Positions 12,317-25,367 are shown, numbered from the stretch's first letter. The stretch is 64,000 nucleotides of DNA from Lophius americanus (GCA_037951165.1 JBBDHG010000011.1:2073001-2137000), one strand, 5' to 3'. The notes: generated by a model not told the origin, from the letters alone. Translations and numbers: made by a program.

Positions 12317-13237
12317 GGTTATTGGAGACACACTTAACTGAGAAATTTGAGTTCCAACGACTGACAATATTAAGTTGAAGTAATAACCAACATTATTAAG
12401 TGCTGAAACACTTGAAACTCACACAATTGCTCAAAAAATCCAAAGATTTAAGGAGATTAGACATCTAATTAATGTCTAATGACTTTAATTAGATCTTTAC
12501 AATACCCCCCCCCCCTGGATTCTTTATTCTTTTTGTCATACAAGCCTTGATGATACCACATTTATATATTCTCATGTCTTTTTAGGCCCCATCAGGGAAA
12601 AATCAGCAGTACAAGATAGTGTGATAATTAACATATAACGCGTTCTTAATCACAGATCCTGTACGTTTAATATTCCGCGTTCCTCTGAAGCACACACGGG
12701 GACCCACAGATGTCAGTGTCTCCATGATGCATGGTGGCCAGCTTGTTTTTCGATATCAGTGCGGCGTACTGTACGGTTCAGCTCGCTCCCAGCAACACAC
12801 CTCCCGTGACTCTGAGATAAAACATGGGGTCTGTCACATGGACTTGCGCTGAGGCCCGGCAGGGGAGCCCTAATGATTGCAATAAAAAAACAAAAAAAAA
12901 AACAAATGCAAATGATTACCTAGGGGTTCCCTCTTGTGTGGAATCTGTCGCTCAGCCCCTGGCTGTCAGGATGGATCACTGCCATCGTCTGTGGACACGT
13001 AGCGTTAGGAAAATAAACACCGACAGGGCTGACGCAGGTGGCGACAACGCAATAACAATAACACTATTATCTGTGAGATTGTCGGATGGCGAGCTCACGC
13101 CGTTTTTGGTGAAGAATGATGGGTAACGGCTGAGCAGAGTCACAGGGCGAACCGCAGTGATCAAATGGAGTTTAACAGTAAGGTCGTTGTTTTTTTTAAA
13201 TTAGTTGCGGATTGATTACCATATTCATCATGAAACA
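12317..13237. other. No recognised feature
   Basis: AT-rich sequence at first, perhaps further MITE debris near 12360-12430 ('tattaagttgaagtaataac'), then mixed unique sequence. No gene. Confidence 0.4.
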
Positions 13238-13372
13238 CTTTTCAGCGGCAGGGGCGGTGCCTCTCAGCAAGAAGGGTCGGCGTTCAAACCCCCCCACAGT
13301 CCAAGAACAGGCGGCGTAGGTGATTTGGTGAATGTGAGCGCTGATGGTTGTTTGTGCATTCACACAGCCTTG
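13238..13372 (+). mobile_element. tRNA-derived fish SINE head
   Basis: 'gcggtgcctctcagcaagaa' followed by 'ggcgttcaaaccc' matches the tRNA-like head found in many teleost SINEs, with a B-box core. After it come 'cacagtccaagaac', 'gatttggtgaatgtgag' and 'gatggttgtttgtg', the middle of the same composite repeat. Confidence 0.65.
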
Positions 13373-14116
13373 GAGACAAATCTGGCCCAGCTCGGATTTT
13401 TTTTGCTCATATGTGAATTTTTAATGGCAGTGTGAAAAGCAAAAAATGCACTTTGTGCACAAGACTTAGTTTTAAAATTTGTTAAAATGCGATCGTATCG
13501 CAAGCGGACAACGAAACACGTGGCCGTTTACACCTCGAAATGTCCCGACGACTTGTGTTGAGATTTTGTCGTTGCTATGTCCCTTCCTCTACGTAGTTAT
13601 CAGTCACTTCAGTTTAGCGCCAGATTTGTTTAGCTAGCTAGCATGGGCTACCTGACAACTTGAAGATGTTTCAATAGCTAATATTCTTGTACGGACTCTT
13701 CCAACTCTAGAGACCGACAGGGTTAAGTAATTTGAGACTTGCTAAAAGCACGAACTTTGTAGCGAGTCGCCCCTCAAGTCTACTCTCTTTAAGGGTTCGC
13801 CAAAACGACCGCCATGCCCAGCACTGACGATGTATTTCCCCGTTAGATCCTTGTCAGAGACGCATCAGGACATATTAACGTCTAAACCACTACAGAGATG
13901 TGGTCAGATATGTCCCAGACCCCCTCACCAAGTGGTTTGAGCGATCTGATCTCAGTACCTCTTGGAGGGCGCTGTCTCCTTTTGATCCTTTCACCCAAAA
14001 ACACATTTTGGTCTGGTTTTTTTTACAACGCTACCTCAGTCCGAACCGTCAGATCGGACTTCACGCAACTTTGACGTCATCTTCCGTCGACATTCGTCAC
14101 AAAGCCGCAGACTAAG
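13373..14116. other. No recognised feature
   Basis: Unique sequence lying between a SINE head and a SINE tail. The two may once have been one element, but the 0.75 kb between them shows no repeat I recognise. Confidence 0.4.
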
Positions 14117-14205
14117 AGCGGCACCCTGTGATGAACTGGTGACTTGGTCAGAGTGTCAGCTGCCTCTCACCATATGTCAGCTGACATAGGCTCAAGCCCC
14201 CACTT
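14117..14205 (+). mobile_element. Fish SINE tail fragment
   Basis: 'caccctgtgatgaactggtg' followed by 'gctgcctctcacc' and 'atgtcagctgacataggctc' is the common teleost 'CCCTGTGATGAACTGGCGAC' tail block. Confidence 0.65.
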
Positions 14206-14599
14206 ACAAAACTATAGAACAAAGATCAACTCCCTTTTAGCTGTTTTTTGGTTTATTGTGAGCAAATTAGAAAGATTTCGGAAAATATTAACAGATGGAA
14301 TGTCAAGGACATGCAATTATTCAGTTGCAATTTTGCCAGAGTAGAAGATTAATTGCTAAGAGGATGACAAACGATTTTCTCTATTAGTTTATAGTAATGG
14401 AATGACTCTTGAATCGTGTAATGCTTATTTTTCAGTGATCGTTAAGTGAGAATCAAAGTGGGCAGAGGTGGAAAGAGGTTTTTTTTGGAAAAAGCATACT
14501 TTTCAGCCGTAACATCGCAACCAATACCAAGAGAAGTCAGAATAGCATTGATTATGTCATTGCAGTGTCCGTGGGAGGGCTATATTAAGCATTTTAAGC
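14206..14599. other. No recognised feature
   Basis: AT-rich unique sequence. Confidence 0.45.
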
Positions 14600-14912
14600 A
14601 TTAAGAATCTGATGTGTTGGAAGCAGGAAACATGGACTACACAAGGACTGGAGTGAGATGGCTTGACCACTGGGTCAGAACATCTCAAGAACTGCAGGTC
14701 TGGTTGGGTGTTCAGAGTAAGCAGTAGTTAGTATTTACCACAGTGATGTAATGCAGGACTGTTTGGGATCCATACGGAGGGCCATGGGTGCTCATTAACA
14801 CCCATGGGGGGCAAAGGCTAGCCTGTGTTGTCTGATTGGACCCAAGAGCCACTGTTGCTGGAAAAACAGGTTCTAAAGAAAAGGTGTCAGAACTCTGTGT
14901 TTTTTGGATTTT
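14600..14912 (+). pseudogene. Tc1-like transposase N-terminal fragment
   Basis: 'tgtgttggaagcaggaaaca' followed by 'gaccactgggtcagaacatc', 'aagaactgcaggtc', a 'gggtgttcagagtaagcagt' block, 'gggccatgggtgctcatta' and 'aaaggtgtcagaactctgtg' follows, in order, the first third of the fish Tc1-like transposase gene (paired-like DNA-binding domain through the linker). Gaps and frameshifts break the frame. A 117-codon frame on the opposite strand is a shadow of it. Confidence 0.65.
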
Positions 14913-15369
14913 GGCAGCAAAAAGTGGATAATACGATAAGAAGCAGGTGGATGTAATGAGATGGCTTATAAATGTTTTTTTAGTATTATGTACGTGAGCA
15001 GGGTGGGGGCAAGCATGTGGGAGGCTGGGTGTTTGAATAGTCATAGATTGATGTGGGGGTTGCATCGGAGATGAGATTATTTGAATGTTGAATGTAGCCG
15101 TAAGGAACCTGTGTCCCTTTTTACACAGAATAAATTATGATTGAAGTAAGATTCTGTCTTTTGATTAAACGTGAAACCATGTCTGATACTTCATGTTTCT
15201 ATGAGATTTAAAAACAGCCAACAGAATTCTCCGTGCCGAAGAATATCAGTCAATACAAAAGCGTAATTTTGATTTCGTTTTTCTTCTCCTGAAATTGTTC
15301 TTTTCCACAACTTTCTTAATGGTTTGTTTTCCGAATAGAAACTTCCATATAAACTACAGCTATAGTCGT
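14913..15369. other. No recognised feature
   Basis: Unique AT-rich sequence with no gene. Confidence 0.45.
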
Positions 15370-15717
15370 TCCGATCTTGTATATCCCCCGACCCCCTGCG
15401 TTGTGCACGCAGTTCCAGTGATTGAACTTAAATTAAACGTGAAGTAAAATAAAGAACTATTACAGCGAGACATGATACATATTAGATCTCAAGTAGATAT
15501 ATACCAAATTTTGACTAAATCGGATTATTATACAAAAAACAGTGTGTTTTTTTTTTCATAAATATTCTCCTTAGGGGAAGTTTTTTGGCACGGTTGTTGA
15601 AAAATGTTGAAAAATGATTCATGCAATAAGTTATCGCGTTAAAACAAAGTATCAGCCGTCGCCACGATGACGGTTCCATAATATCCCAGACTCTTTCTGG
15701 GATATTAATAACAGGAT
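15370..15717 (+). repeat. CCCCCTAG-module repeat, copy 4, with perfect hairpin
   Basis: It runs from 'tcccccgaccccctgcg' through 'gaactattacag', 'accaaattttgactaaatcg', 'agttatcgcgttaaaac' and 'atgacggttccataatatcc'. A perfect 12-bp hairpin (15679-15690 with 15696-15707) ends it: TAATATCCCAGA pairs with TCTGGGATATTA. Confidence 0.8.
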
Positions 15718-16254
15718 AAAAGTGCAATGCTGCCTTTGGTTTAACTGCTCGACACCTTCTAATGCAAAGTAGCTAAAAGTAATTTCATATTTTAGTTTAA
15801 GTGGCATTAAATGCAGGATGATTAAGTATTCTTACGGCGTGGTAAAGCTATTGTTACCTCAGTAAATAATATGATAATCACACCAGAGTGTTTCTGAGCT
15901 ATAAGGATATTCAGAGGTGGGAAGAAATCGACTTTTTTGTTACTGTGCTAAAAGAGAAACCAGACGACGGACATAAAACACGTAAGAAGACGAAACCCGC
16001 AAGAAACGTATGCATGAAACCATGAAGGAAGGGCAATGATATGTTTCTTCTATCCACTTTGTATTTCCCTTCATGATGATCATTCATGCTGAATACATTA
16101 TTCACATGTAAATGGCATAAATAGAAGCTAGATAGAGACATTTTTGTTTTGTGATCCCTTATATCCATATTATGTCAATTCCATTTGACATGAGGTCTGG
16201 TTAGGTTTGTGCAATAGCGGGAAGAAATCCCCTTTAATAATTACTTTTAGTCAA
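15718..16254. other. No recognised feature
   Basis: Unique AT-rich sequence. The 85-codon minus frame at 15911-16168 has no signature. Confidence 0.45.
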
Positions 16255-16372
16255 ATTGAGGTTAAGGGCCTTGTTCATGGGCCCTAAGACATGCAGACTG
16301 CATGGGGCAGTCCGGGGATTGAACCGCTGACCTTCTGTTTGGTGGGAAACCTCTCTACTGCCAGAGCTACAT
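16255..16372 (-). mobile_element. tRNA-related SINE fragment, reversed
   Basis: 'gggccttgttcatgggccc' followed by 'ggggattgaaccgctgacct' and 'ctgccagagctacat' matches, in reverse, a fish SINE with a tRNA B-box ('ggttcaatcccc' on the minus strand) and the 'gggcccttgagcaaggccc'-type stem. Confidence 0.5.
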
Positions 16373-17110
16373 ATACTGCACATATGAAATTGTGTATATT
16401 ATTTAGATTTACAACATCACTAATATGTTATTCCTTTATAAATGTGTAATTACAAAAATGAGGTGACAGTCGTATCACTATGAATCTACGCAATGCTGTA
16501 CAATGTGACTATTTGATTTTGTCATTAAAATCGGTAAAACAAACATTTGGATAACTATATACGAACATGGAGGCCTATCTAGAGTTCAATCCAAAAGACT
16601 GTCCTCTTGCACACTCAGGCCACAGTTACTGCTCATTCCACTCTGTTATGCTCACCTTTCACACATGCTCTGTCTCAGTTACCTGTCTGAGGCATCACCT
16701 CAGACAGATTCATGCTCTGAGGAATCACTTGATATCAGCTGCGCTCATTCAGATCGCCACATCTGTCCAATCACTGAGTCGCACCTGCATGATCAGCCCA
16801 ATCCCCACCAGCTGCTGGCTTTAGACATGACTCTCTCTCCGTTAATCTAGTCCTTTCGTGCTGCTGATTCATGCACCCTCCACCTTCCCACGTCCTGCAT
16901 GTCCACGCAGATCAATCTGCCTCAGCAGACTCATCAGCCGCCACCACCAGTATCAAGAATCCAAAGGGGGGATATTTCATGCTGCTGCTCAGGGCGGAGA
17001 CCCTTAGATCTATACCTCCATGAAGAGTCTAAGCGTCAAAGAATTTCTAATAGACTACTCTGTTTTAATTAAACCATTCATCTTTTCTTTCATTCTCTGT
17101 CTTCTCTGAT
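16373..17110. other. Unassigned sequence, possible old retroelement end
   Basis: The stretch 16560-17090 is CT-rich, with phrases such as 'caatcactgagtcgcacctg' and 'cccaatccccaccagctgc'. It ends in 'gttttaattaaaccattcat'. This texture is seen in LTR ends, but no paired LTR, primer site or coding part was found. Confidence 0.25.
16683..16707. repeat. Perfect 10-bp hairpin
   Basis: CTGTCTGAGG and CCTCAGACAG flank a 5-base loop. Confidence 0.8.
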
Positions 17111-18260
17111 TGAAATATAATTGTTAGATTAATCAAGATAATTCTCTGACTGCACAGACGGCTCTTGCATAATGTTTTATGCTCGTGTAGAGCTTCTATA
17201 AATAAAGCTATTATAATTAGTACAGTACTACTACTAAAGGTCAAATTAGCCCGGTGTGACTGTTATGTAGTTTTATTGGGATTTTTTTCATTCCCGGGTC
17301 ACGCTTAGAAAGACACAAATGCATCCTCATCCGTCCTCTTCGTCAACTTGAGGATCATCAGCAGTTGCGCATGTTTCCCACCGCAGGCAGTGAAAATGGA
17401 AACGAGTCCCGCGTTTGCTGTTGATTAGCCAGTAAAATTTGAAAATGTTTTGGCTTGGGAAGGTCATAACGAAAGAGTTGAGTCGGCACAAAAGACGCTG
17501 ATATGAAGAGGATTTTATGTGTTATTTCTCAGAGTTTGTCAGCTTTGGGGATTTTGAGGACATGCGATGTCAAACAACAGAAGAAGAGCAGAGACGCACA
17601 CAACCGTATATCACGCTGTAATAAAAAAAAAAAAAACAAGTCATGCCTTTCTGGAATGAGGCCTAAGGGGCGTCACGCTCCAGATAACATCTCCTTCGTT
17701 AGTCCTTGGTGAATGTAGCGGAGAGGAGAAATCTGCCTCCAGCCCTCCATCAACAGGTGAGTTGAGACTGGTGTTTATAGCGATATGAGATTAGTTGAGG
17801 GAAGGGCGAGGGAGACTTTCTCTGCAGGCAGATGGATCATGCATTGTCTCTGTAAGCGTTCCGCGGCGCGAGCTCGGCTAATCCTCAAGACAAAATGTAC
17901 AGTTTCGGATGCGTTTGTCTGAGGAGGCAGTTTTGCTGTGAAAGAATATAACAAATAATAGCGGGGGAAAAAAAAAAGGGTACAGACATTCAGTGTGTTC
18001 AAGGTCAGCAGGAGCCTCTGCCCATATGTGTTTGTACAAACCTATAAAACATAAAATAGTACTATTACAAGCTCGATGTCACATTACAGCAATCAAATAG
18101 CGGCAGCTGGAAGTGCCTGATTTTCTATTTCAGTTGTTTTTAGGGTGTGTGGGAGGTTTTTGGCTGTTTGGGTACACCGGAGCTCAAGGTTTCTATCGGT
18201 CAAAACAATCTGAACATTAATTTTATGATTGATTTGTCATATAAGAGGCTGGTATAAAGT
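17111..18260. other. Unique DNA, no gene recognised
   Basis: Contains A-runs near 17625 and 17970. A short splice-bounded stretch at 17703-17756 is discussed under findings and is probably chance. Confidence 0.4.
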
Positions 18261-18268
18261 ACACACAC

Positions 18269-18308
<40 letters not shown>
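18261..18308. repeat. (GA)n microsatellite
   Basis: A short CA block followed by about 20 GA units, a pure purine tract. Confidence 0.93.
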
Positions 18309-18311
<3 letters not shown>

Positions 18312-19054
18312 GAAGGAGATAGGAAATAATGATGATTAATTTGTTGTGCAGGGGAAAACAATATCATGCTCTTTTGTTTTAGCCCATTTTGTTAATGATG
18401 TATTTCATCATAAAGAGTTTTCAAATGACCAAAAAAAGACACCAGGAGTGAAATATTAGAAAAACCTCATCTTGGATGTGATTTCACTGGGATAAAATAA
18501 ATGCAAAAGAAGATATTTAACTTCACATTTCTTTCTTTTATACTTTGTGGATGTCGTTATGAGTTATATTAAATCACTGCAACGCCAAGACGGCAAGAGC
18601 AGAGAGAATAACAATGAAACATAATGTCACCGAGACTGTTCTCCAAGTTTGAGCTGGATTTAACTGTCGGCTGGAATGACTCTTCTAATGAACTAAATTT
18701 AAATAATGTATCCCAGGACAGATTTGGGACACTGATCTGGTCATGATTAGGATATATGACTAAAGACCAGATGTGGCAAACCACCTCTGCGTAACGCGCG
18801 GCGCATTCACATGATTAATGGCGACTTCTGACGTTCGCTCTAGGTTACTCAAACAGCGACTTGTCGTCTCCGACACCCAGAGATAAACCAGGCGCTCCAG
18901 GACTCCGTGAGATCATGTTAGATGAGAATCCAGCTCGTGGATTCCCCTCAGCACGCAGCTGGCAGAGACAGATTCAAGGTACATGCTGCTCTAAATGTTT
19001 GCTTACTGATAAAACCCTGGTGGGGATTTCTAATTACACAGATTCTTCACTCAA
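18309..19054. other. No recognised feature
   Basis: Unique sequence. The frame at 18861-19154 runs into the Tc1 remnant and has no domain. Confidence 0.45.
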
Positions 19055-19510
19055 GATCAGCCTTAACATTATAACTACCTCCCCAATACTGTGCAGGACG
19101 TTGCCAAAACCAGCGACCCATCAGTGTGTTGTGGTATCTAGAACCAAGATGTAAGCCTGAGACCTTTAAGTTCTGGGAGTTCCATGGATCACATCCAATA
19201 AATGCTCGATTTGATTGAGATATGTGGAACATGAACACATAGACTCATTGTTGTGTTCCTGGAACCACTGCTGAACATTTTGTACAGTGGGTGGGGCAGC
19301 ATCATCCCGTGGAAAGAGGGCGCTGCCAGTAGGGAACACAGTCGCCACGAAAGGGTGTGCTTGGTCTGCAACAATGTTTAGGAAAGTTGTTTCAAAGTGA
19401 AATCCCCATGAATGGCAAGATGCAGGATTTCACAGCAGAACATACCTCAAAGTATCCCAGGTTGCCATCTCCCCCTTTTCTTATTTTTTTTCTCCTGGGG
19501 TGTATGATAT
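19055..19510 (-). pseudogene. Tc1-like transposon remnant with one terminal repeat
   Basis: The left end 'gatcagccttaacattataa' is a diverged terminal inverted repeat. The minus strand encodes a decayed C-terminal transposase. A 'TVFPTGSALFPRDDAAPP' stretch aligns with the family's FPDGS-GLFQQDNAPCH block, where the second DDE aspartate sits. It is followed by 'VQQWFQEHNNE' and 'LNQIEHLLDVI' (family LNPIEHLWDVL, with the catalytic Glu). Farther along, 'cctggggtgtatgat' marks a more N-terminal piece. Stops and deletions rule out activity, and the other end is missing. Confidence 0.8.
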
Positions 19511-19829
19511 AACCTGCTACAGCAACTGATTAGAGCGGTAGGAAGTGACAATGTCAGTAGAAAAGTAGAAAATAATTAAATAAAGAAGTGTGTATATATA
19601 AGATTAACATATAGATATACATATAAATACATGTATATATATATATACATGTATATGTATATATAAATGTAAACCACTCATCTGGCCATCACAGAGAAGC
19701 TGAATCAAAGAAGCTGAATCAAGACTCAAATATTCTTGGCCTTTTTCCTTCCTCACATAAATATCAACTTCAAGGACAATCTTTTTTTCTTGCTGATTAG
19801 CATATCCCACCCACTGAGAGAACTACGCC
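19511..19829. other. AT-rich spacer with AT palindrome
   Basis: At about 19629-19652 the sequence 'acatgtatatata' is followed by 'tatatacatgt', which can fold on itself. No gene. Confidence 0.5.
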
Positions 19830-21111
19830 TATGCTGTCATCCCCGACAGCCAGGATGCCCGAAAGGCGCCAAACCCTCCGCTCTGTACAAGCAATACCCC
19901 TGAATGAACTCCCCAAATTAAATGTGAAGTTAAGTTAAGAACTTAACTTATTAAGTTAAGTTCACGGTATCTATAAGGAGAAAGCTTGTGACTATTGGTG
20001 TGAAATATGATATACCTGTACACAAGATAGATATCCTCCAGTTGATTGATCCATCACCAGTACTGCTAACCGCCAGGGTACCACACAAAACTGTGGATGG
20101 AAACAGATGATTCGCTGTGGCGACCCTGAAACTGCACAGCCAAAGGACAAGGAAGAAGAGTATAATATGACACGTAACAAGATGGAGCTCGTAATAGTTT
20201 CATCTGCACCAAATTTGACCTAAATCTCACCAGTTGTTGAGAAATTATGGGTTGAAAACTTTTGGAGATGAAACTCCCCCTAGAGTAAATAACTCCTGAT
20301 TCCTCACTTTAAGGTTTACGTAATTATAAAATATGAAAAATGACCCTTTAAATTGTTTTGAATTATCATAACAACTTGAATGATCTACAGCGGCGATGAC
20401 TGTTTCAAAATATCCCTGACTATTCAGGGATATTAGGTGCAAAAAACAGTGTTTTTTTGGTGAAAAAAAAGATAAAAGAAGAAAATAATACTCCCCCTAA
20501 TTAGTAATATACAGATCTCCTCAATTTAACTCGTATTCAATGCATTTGGACTAAATGGGACAAAGAGTTGCAGAATTATGGCCCAAAAATCTTAGGAGAT
20601 GAAGCTCCCCCTTGTGTCAGAAATAAAGTGACACAACTGACCTTTCCCCAAACACCATCCAGTTTTTCCTGATATCACGTCCTACCGGGGCAAAGAATTT
20701 GAAAATGATCCATGAAAGTTTTTGAGTTATCACGTCAACACGAAGGATCCGCGGCTGCGACGATGAAGATTTCATAATTTCCTGACTTTGTAGCGGAAAA
20801 AATGAAACAAAAAATAATATATGAACTATTATCATATTTTATGTTATATTAAAATAAAAGATCTCCTCAAGTCAGTTTCTTATTCAACAAATTTGGACTA
20901 AATCAGACCAACACTTGAGAAATGATGGCTTGAAAAACTTTTTGGGAGATTAAGCTCCCGTTAATGTCGGAAATGAACGACCGACGTTTCCCAAAAACAA
21001 TCGATTTCTTCCTCACCTAAAAGTTTTTATGGATGTTAAATTAAAAAACGACACATGAAATTGTTTTTGAGTTATCACGTTAAATCCCCCACTTTTCAGG
21101 GACCGTAATAA
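19830..21111 (+). repeat. CCCCCTAG-module repeat, copy 5 (longest array)
   Basis: It opens with 'gctgtcatccccgacagcca' and 'ctgtacaagcaatacccctg'. The core unit then repeats: 'ccaaatttgacctaaatc' near 20210, 'catttggactaaatggg' near 20540 and 'caaatttggactaaatcag' near 20887. Each unit is followed by a 'gatgaagctccccct'-like block, 'cccaaa' and 'gagttatca'. A hairpin with 11-bp arms (20409-20419 and 20424-20434) sits at a unit boundary: AATATCCCTGA pairs with TCAGGGATATT. A second small inverted repeat of TTAAGTTAAG occurs near 19930-19965. A Tc1-like end abuts the right edge. Confidence 0.82.
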
Positions 21112-21156
21112 ATGTTGTCCACTTCACCTGTCAGTGGTTATTATGTTATGGCTGTC
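21112..21156 (+). mobile_element. Tc1-like solo terminal end
   Basis: 'cacttcacctgtcagtggtt' followed by 'attatgttatggctg' is the right end of the fish Tc1-like family without its body. Confidence 0.6.
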
Positions 21157-21922
21157 CGTTTGATACCGCGCAGCATTTACTGAATCCACAGAAAGGCTGG
21201 AGGGATGTAGGAAGCGCGTACAGTAAGAGGCTGTCAGAGAATAGCGAGATCTGGGCAGCACATGAATCACACTCCTTTCATGGCTGATAATGTCCTTGAG
21301 GACTGTATGGCAGCTATAGACAGCAGGAGATTAACCCCGCCTCCCTCAGTCACCTGCAGAGAGACGCCACGTTGGTGCTTTTCAGTTCCTGTAATCTGGA
21401 GATGTGGATCTCACTCCATGCAACCAATTAACAAAGGGCACGCCACTTCAACCTGGTGTTAAGTTCCATCCTCAGCTTTCCAGAGCGCCTGCACAAACAC
21501 ACAAACACACAAACACACCCTGGAAGTGGGAGATCAATATTATTTAGAATTGAATGAGGCACCGGGATAATTGCCGAGGATTTGTTTGTGCCACAGAGAC
21601 ACCTACTGGCGTGCGTCTCCGTCTCGCCGCTGCCGGTGCGTCAGATGGACTTGACACGAGCCGTGAGTGCGTCCTCAGACGTCCACGTCGATGGCGGGTA
21701 AAGTGCGTGTTCTATACGAACGCCGCTCCTTTGTGCTTTTTTCTTTTCTTTTCTTTTTTTTTTCTCCCCGCCTCACTGCAAACAACAGCAGATGTGTTTA
21801 GATTGTGATTTAAGATTGTGATTTAATTAGCTCTGACTCTTGGGGCTGCCTCTAAGGTAGTTGCTCTTATGTGCTGCAAAACTCATTACGGATGAATTAA
21901 TGGAGTGGGACGTAGACTGATG

Positions 21923-21923
<1 letters not shown>

Positions 21924-21955
<32 letters not shown>
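21924..21955. repeat. (TTA)n microsatellite
   Basis: About ten TTA units. Confidence 0.92.
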
Positions 21956-21956
<1 letters not shown>

Positions 21957-24900
21957 ACTGGGTTATAGTTCGTCCGACGTATATCAGGGACTTCTAATGA
22001 GGGGCGTTTGGAGTTTAAAAGACAGAATGGCGTCATGTCTCTCTTCCTGCTGCGCTCTCAGGCGCCGCCATCTTATCCTGGATCATTTCATAAAATACAT
22101 ACAGCAGCACACTTTTCATAACGACAGGTTTTGATTAGCATGACAATGTCAACTCTACCGCGACTCCCCGTCTTCAGTGCGGCGTCTGTGTTTTATATAA
22201 TAACGTTCGCTTCAGACTCCAGCTATTGGAGCCGGGGAGGTGATCCGACATCCGACTCAATTTCCTTTTGAGTAGTGGTTTCAACAAAGTATGGACAGAC
22301 TGCAAACGTCTGAGTGCGACGCGCTTTTAGTGCCGCGCTTTATTCATACAATAAGTACAGATGGACAGAAGGATCTTTTACTGTTATTGTTCATATTTTA
22401 CTCAATCTAAAGAAAGTCTAAATGTAACCCATGTGAGCCGTCTCAAGAAGATCCAACTTGTATTTGTCGCATTTCACTGAAGTTCTTGATATTTCACTGA
22501 CTAGGGGTCATTTTTTTCTTTTGTAAATTACATTTTTTTTGACAATTTTCTCCTGGTTTAATCAATATGGAATTTCAGGACTTCAATCGGGAGGAATGCG
22601 TGTACAACACAGGGGATAGGGGGCATTTTCGGGATAGAGCCTTGCTGTCGTGGACAACAGTGTACGCTGAATTGATAACAGACCTTTCTAACACCTTACC
22701 TTGAAATAATATTTAAAAAAAGGTAAAATGTTAAGCTTACTAAAGCTCAGGTTTATTGTCTTTTTTTATATCACACACGCAAAACAAGGAACATCGGTCA
22801 CCACATTGAGGACGGACAAGAAGCAGGACAGCTCCAAACATCAGTGGCCCGTAGGAAGTTTGATGACTGACCATCCCTGAACGCTCAGCTCCGGAATAAA
22901 AACCCGATCCTTCCTGTGATGTTTGGCTCATTACTGCCACAGAGGTTTGACAGTGAACTGCACCTTAATGAAAGACAGGTTTAATTGAACTGAAGAGGTC
23001 CAAATCCCACCACTGACTGAGTAGATAGCCAAATTCAGTTTAAAATAATGGGTTGGCCACATTCCTGTTATGGTCCTTCCACCCAAATCCCCTCTTTGAA
23101 CCCACCAGTGTTTTGACCACAGATGAGTCTCATCTTCTTCATCAGTTTTCTGTCTTCAGCCACTAAATGACAAATCGTATCAAGTGTGTTCCACCTTTAC
23201 AGCAGACAGCTGACAGAAGAACATTGTACAGCAATTAGCATCTCAAGAGCCAGACTTCAGGAATTCAGGAACAAAGTGTCTGACCCTGAGAACTGGATTG
23301 AATTATAATCATCAATTGCGTATCGCTGTACGTGAAAATGTGCATATTTTTGGAGATACGATTGCTTTAACAGATTTATACGGTACTATTATTCATTTTG
23401 TTAACAGCTTCCTCCTAAAAAACATTAAAATAAAGGATTGCTGCTTTAAATTTATTAAAAATAAGAACAACAGCACAAGACATAATCATCAATATCCTGT
23501 ATAATATGATGTTTGGTTGTAAGATTCACACTGTTTTATGACAAATCCTGCTCATTTGAACTTCACTTTGTACCCAAAATCAAATTGATGAACAGTTTCG
23601 AAGAAAACGTGTTCATAAGATCAACACAATGAGCGTGTGCATGATATGAATCCAGGGCTGAAACTCCAGCAAACGTAGTTTTTCCACAGGACTATCACTG
23701 TCAGTCGACTTAAGTACATAATAAAGCTGCCCATAAACATCACAGTCACTTACCTCACTTCTCTCTCATTCTCTTATTTTTCTTTAGCCCCTCCATTAAC
23801 CATCCTTAATGTTTTTTTGCTCTTTTTATGCATGAAAGTTAAATATTGTTAAATATTGGACACATCTATATATATACAAAGCTTTCTGAAAAGATAACAG
23901 AGCAGGAACATGAAGCGGTTTCTATGCAGGAGCAGAGAAGAAACATCTACAAGAGGCGACCTCTTCATTTGGTTAAATCATTTTTCTCTTCCAGCATCGC
24001 CACCAGGTTTGACTAAATGGAGGATACCATGTAAAATTTCTCCGGATTAAATGACATGTACACATAAAAATACACGTCTGTGCCCAACATTACATTGGTC
24101 AGTAACATTTCTCCTCCATGTTTGGGTAAGTAGAATCACAAGATGGCAGTGAGAAGTCCACATCTGTGATCATCAACAAGTACATTCATTTTTTTTTTTT
24201 AAATCAACTTAATTACGAGAAATACGAGATCCTTTCAGGATTTCAGTGACGCACAGCTGTTCGTAATCTGCATAAAAAGGATACATGTCACTCCTCAATA
24301 CAGCTTTTTACCGGGATTCAAGCAGCTGTGATGTCACTGAAATTTAAACACGGCGGCGTAAGCAGTGAAAGAGAAATCCTACCTAGAGCCACAGAGAAGT
24401 TTATACATGATAAGATCTGTTGGCAGTCAGGAGGAGGGTTTCCATGCTGTTCAAAGGTTCACATTAAACATAATAATGCTAAGGAAACGCCAGTTTTCCC
24501 GAAATAATAGGTGGAGCAAACAAACAATCACATCTTCCTTATCTCGTAATAATGAGATTTTAAGGTGTCTGAATTATTTTTTATTTGGTGAATGCAACGT
24601 TTCTGTGCTCTCAAAGAGCTAAAAAATATGATTCTGATTCTATTGACTATGATTCTAGACTTTGGTTGCAGTACACCTTTCAGCCACACGAGGCAGCGTT
24701 TGTAGCTCCACCACAGACAGAATTCTGTCGGTCCAACGCGGCGATGGTGGTCGGGCAGAGAGACAGCCGGCTAAACCCGATCAAACCTGACGGGAACGCA
24801 CGTCTAAAGATCAGGCCCACGTTTCCTAGCAGTAAAGTAAGGCACATAACAAACCCAAAGAGACGGCCTGACGTGTTTCAAACATTTGATTGACTCTTTC

Positions 24901-24984
24901 GAATAGCAGTTCCTGCAACAATTATTCAGGTTCTGATAAAAAAAGAAAGCATAAGCAAGAAGAGCTGGACTTGTTGACGGGACT

Positions 24985-25215
24985 GAGTGTGTGCTGAATA
25001 TTCCTCAGGTAACGGCATTGCATCTAATTGGAAAGGCCAACATTGCTTGTATTCTGTTTGTTTTATTGATGGGAGGGAAACACCAGTCTGTTAATTACCC
25101 CATAATGCACTTAATTTGTCTCCCATAAAGTCGTTAAAATGTGCACTGTTTTCCTGATGAGGGCCCGTTTGCTTCGTTATAAATGACTTCGTTTATGAAT
25201 CTTTTCGAGGAGTGG
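24985..25215. other. Candidate conserved non-coding element
   Basis: Non-coding and repeat-free, with 'gcatctaattggaaagg', 'ctgttaattacccc' and 'cacttaatttgtctccc', all containing TAAT-type cores. The call is by texture only. Confidence 0.2.
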
Positions 25216-25367
25216 TTGTTTACTCCGACTCAATGCGCTTTCTCATTCTCAAGTAGCCTGTTTTTAAAGAACAGACTATGACCTACCACAGCACACCCCA
25301 CATGACCTTATTTGGTCGTCTGTATAAAGAATTTAACATTTGTAAAGTGCATGTTTTCAATAAGCGT

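Larger units (their letters stand above)
21157..25367. other. Long repeat-poor stretch, no gene recognised
   Basis: No exon, repeat or RNA gene was recognised across this stretch, apart from a (TTA)n tract at 21924-21955. The 24985-25215 part is listed separately. Open frames are all under 105 codons and lack motifs. It may be intergenic or intronic. Confidence 0.4.

Noticed and set aside
14712..15065. 117-codon minus frame
   Set aside because: It is largely antisense to a Tc1-like transposase fragment.
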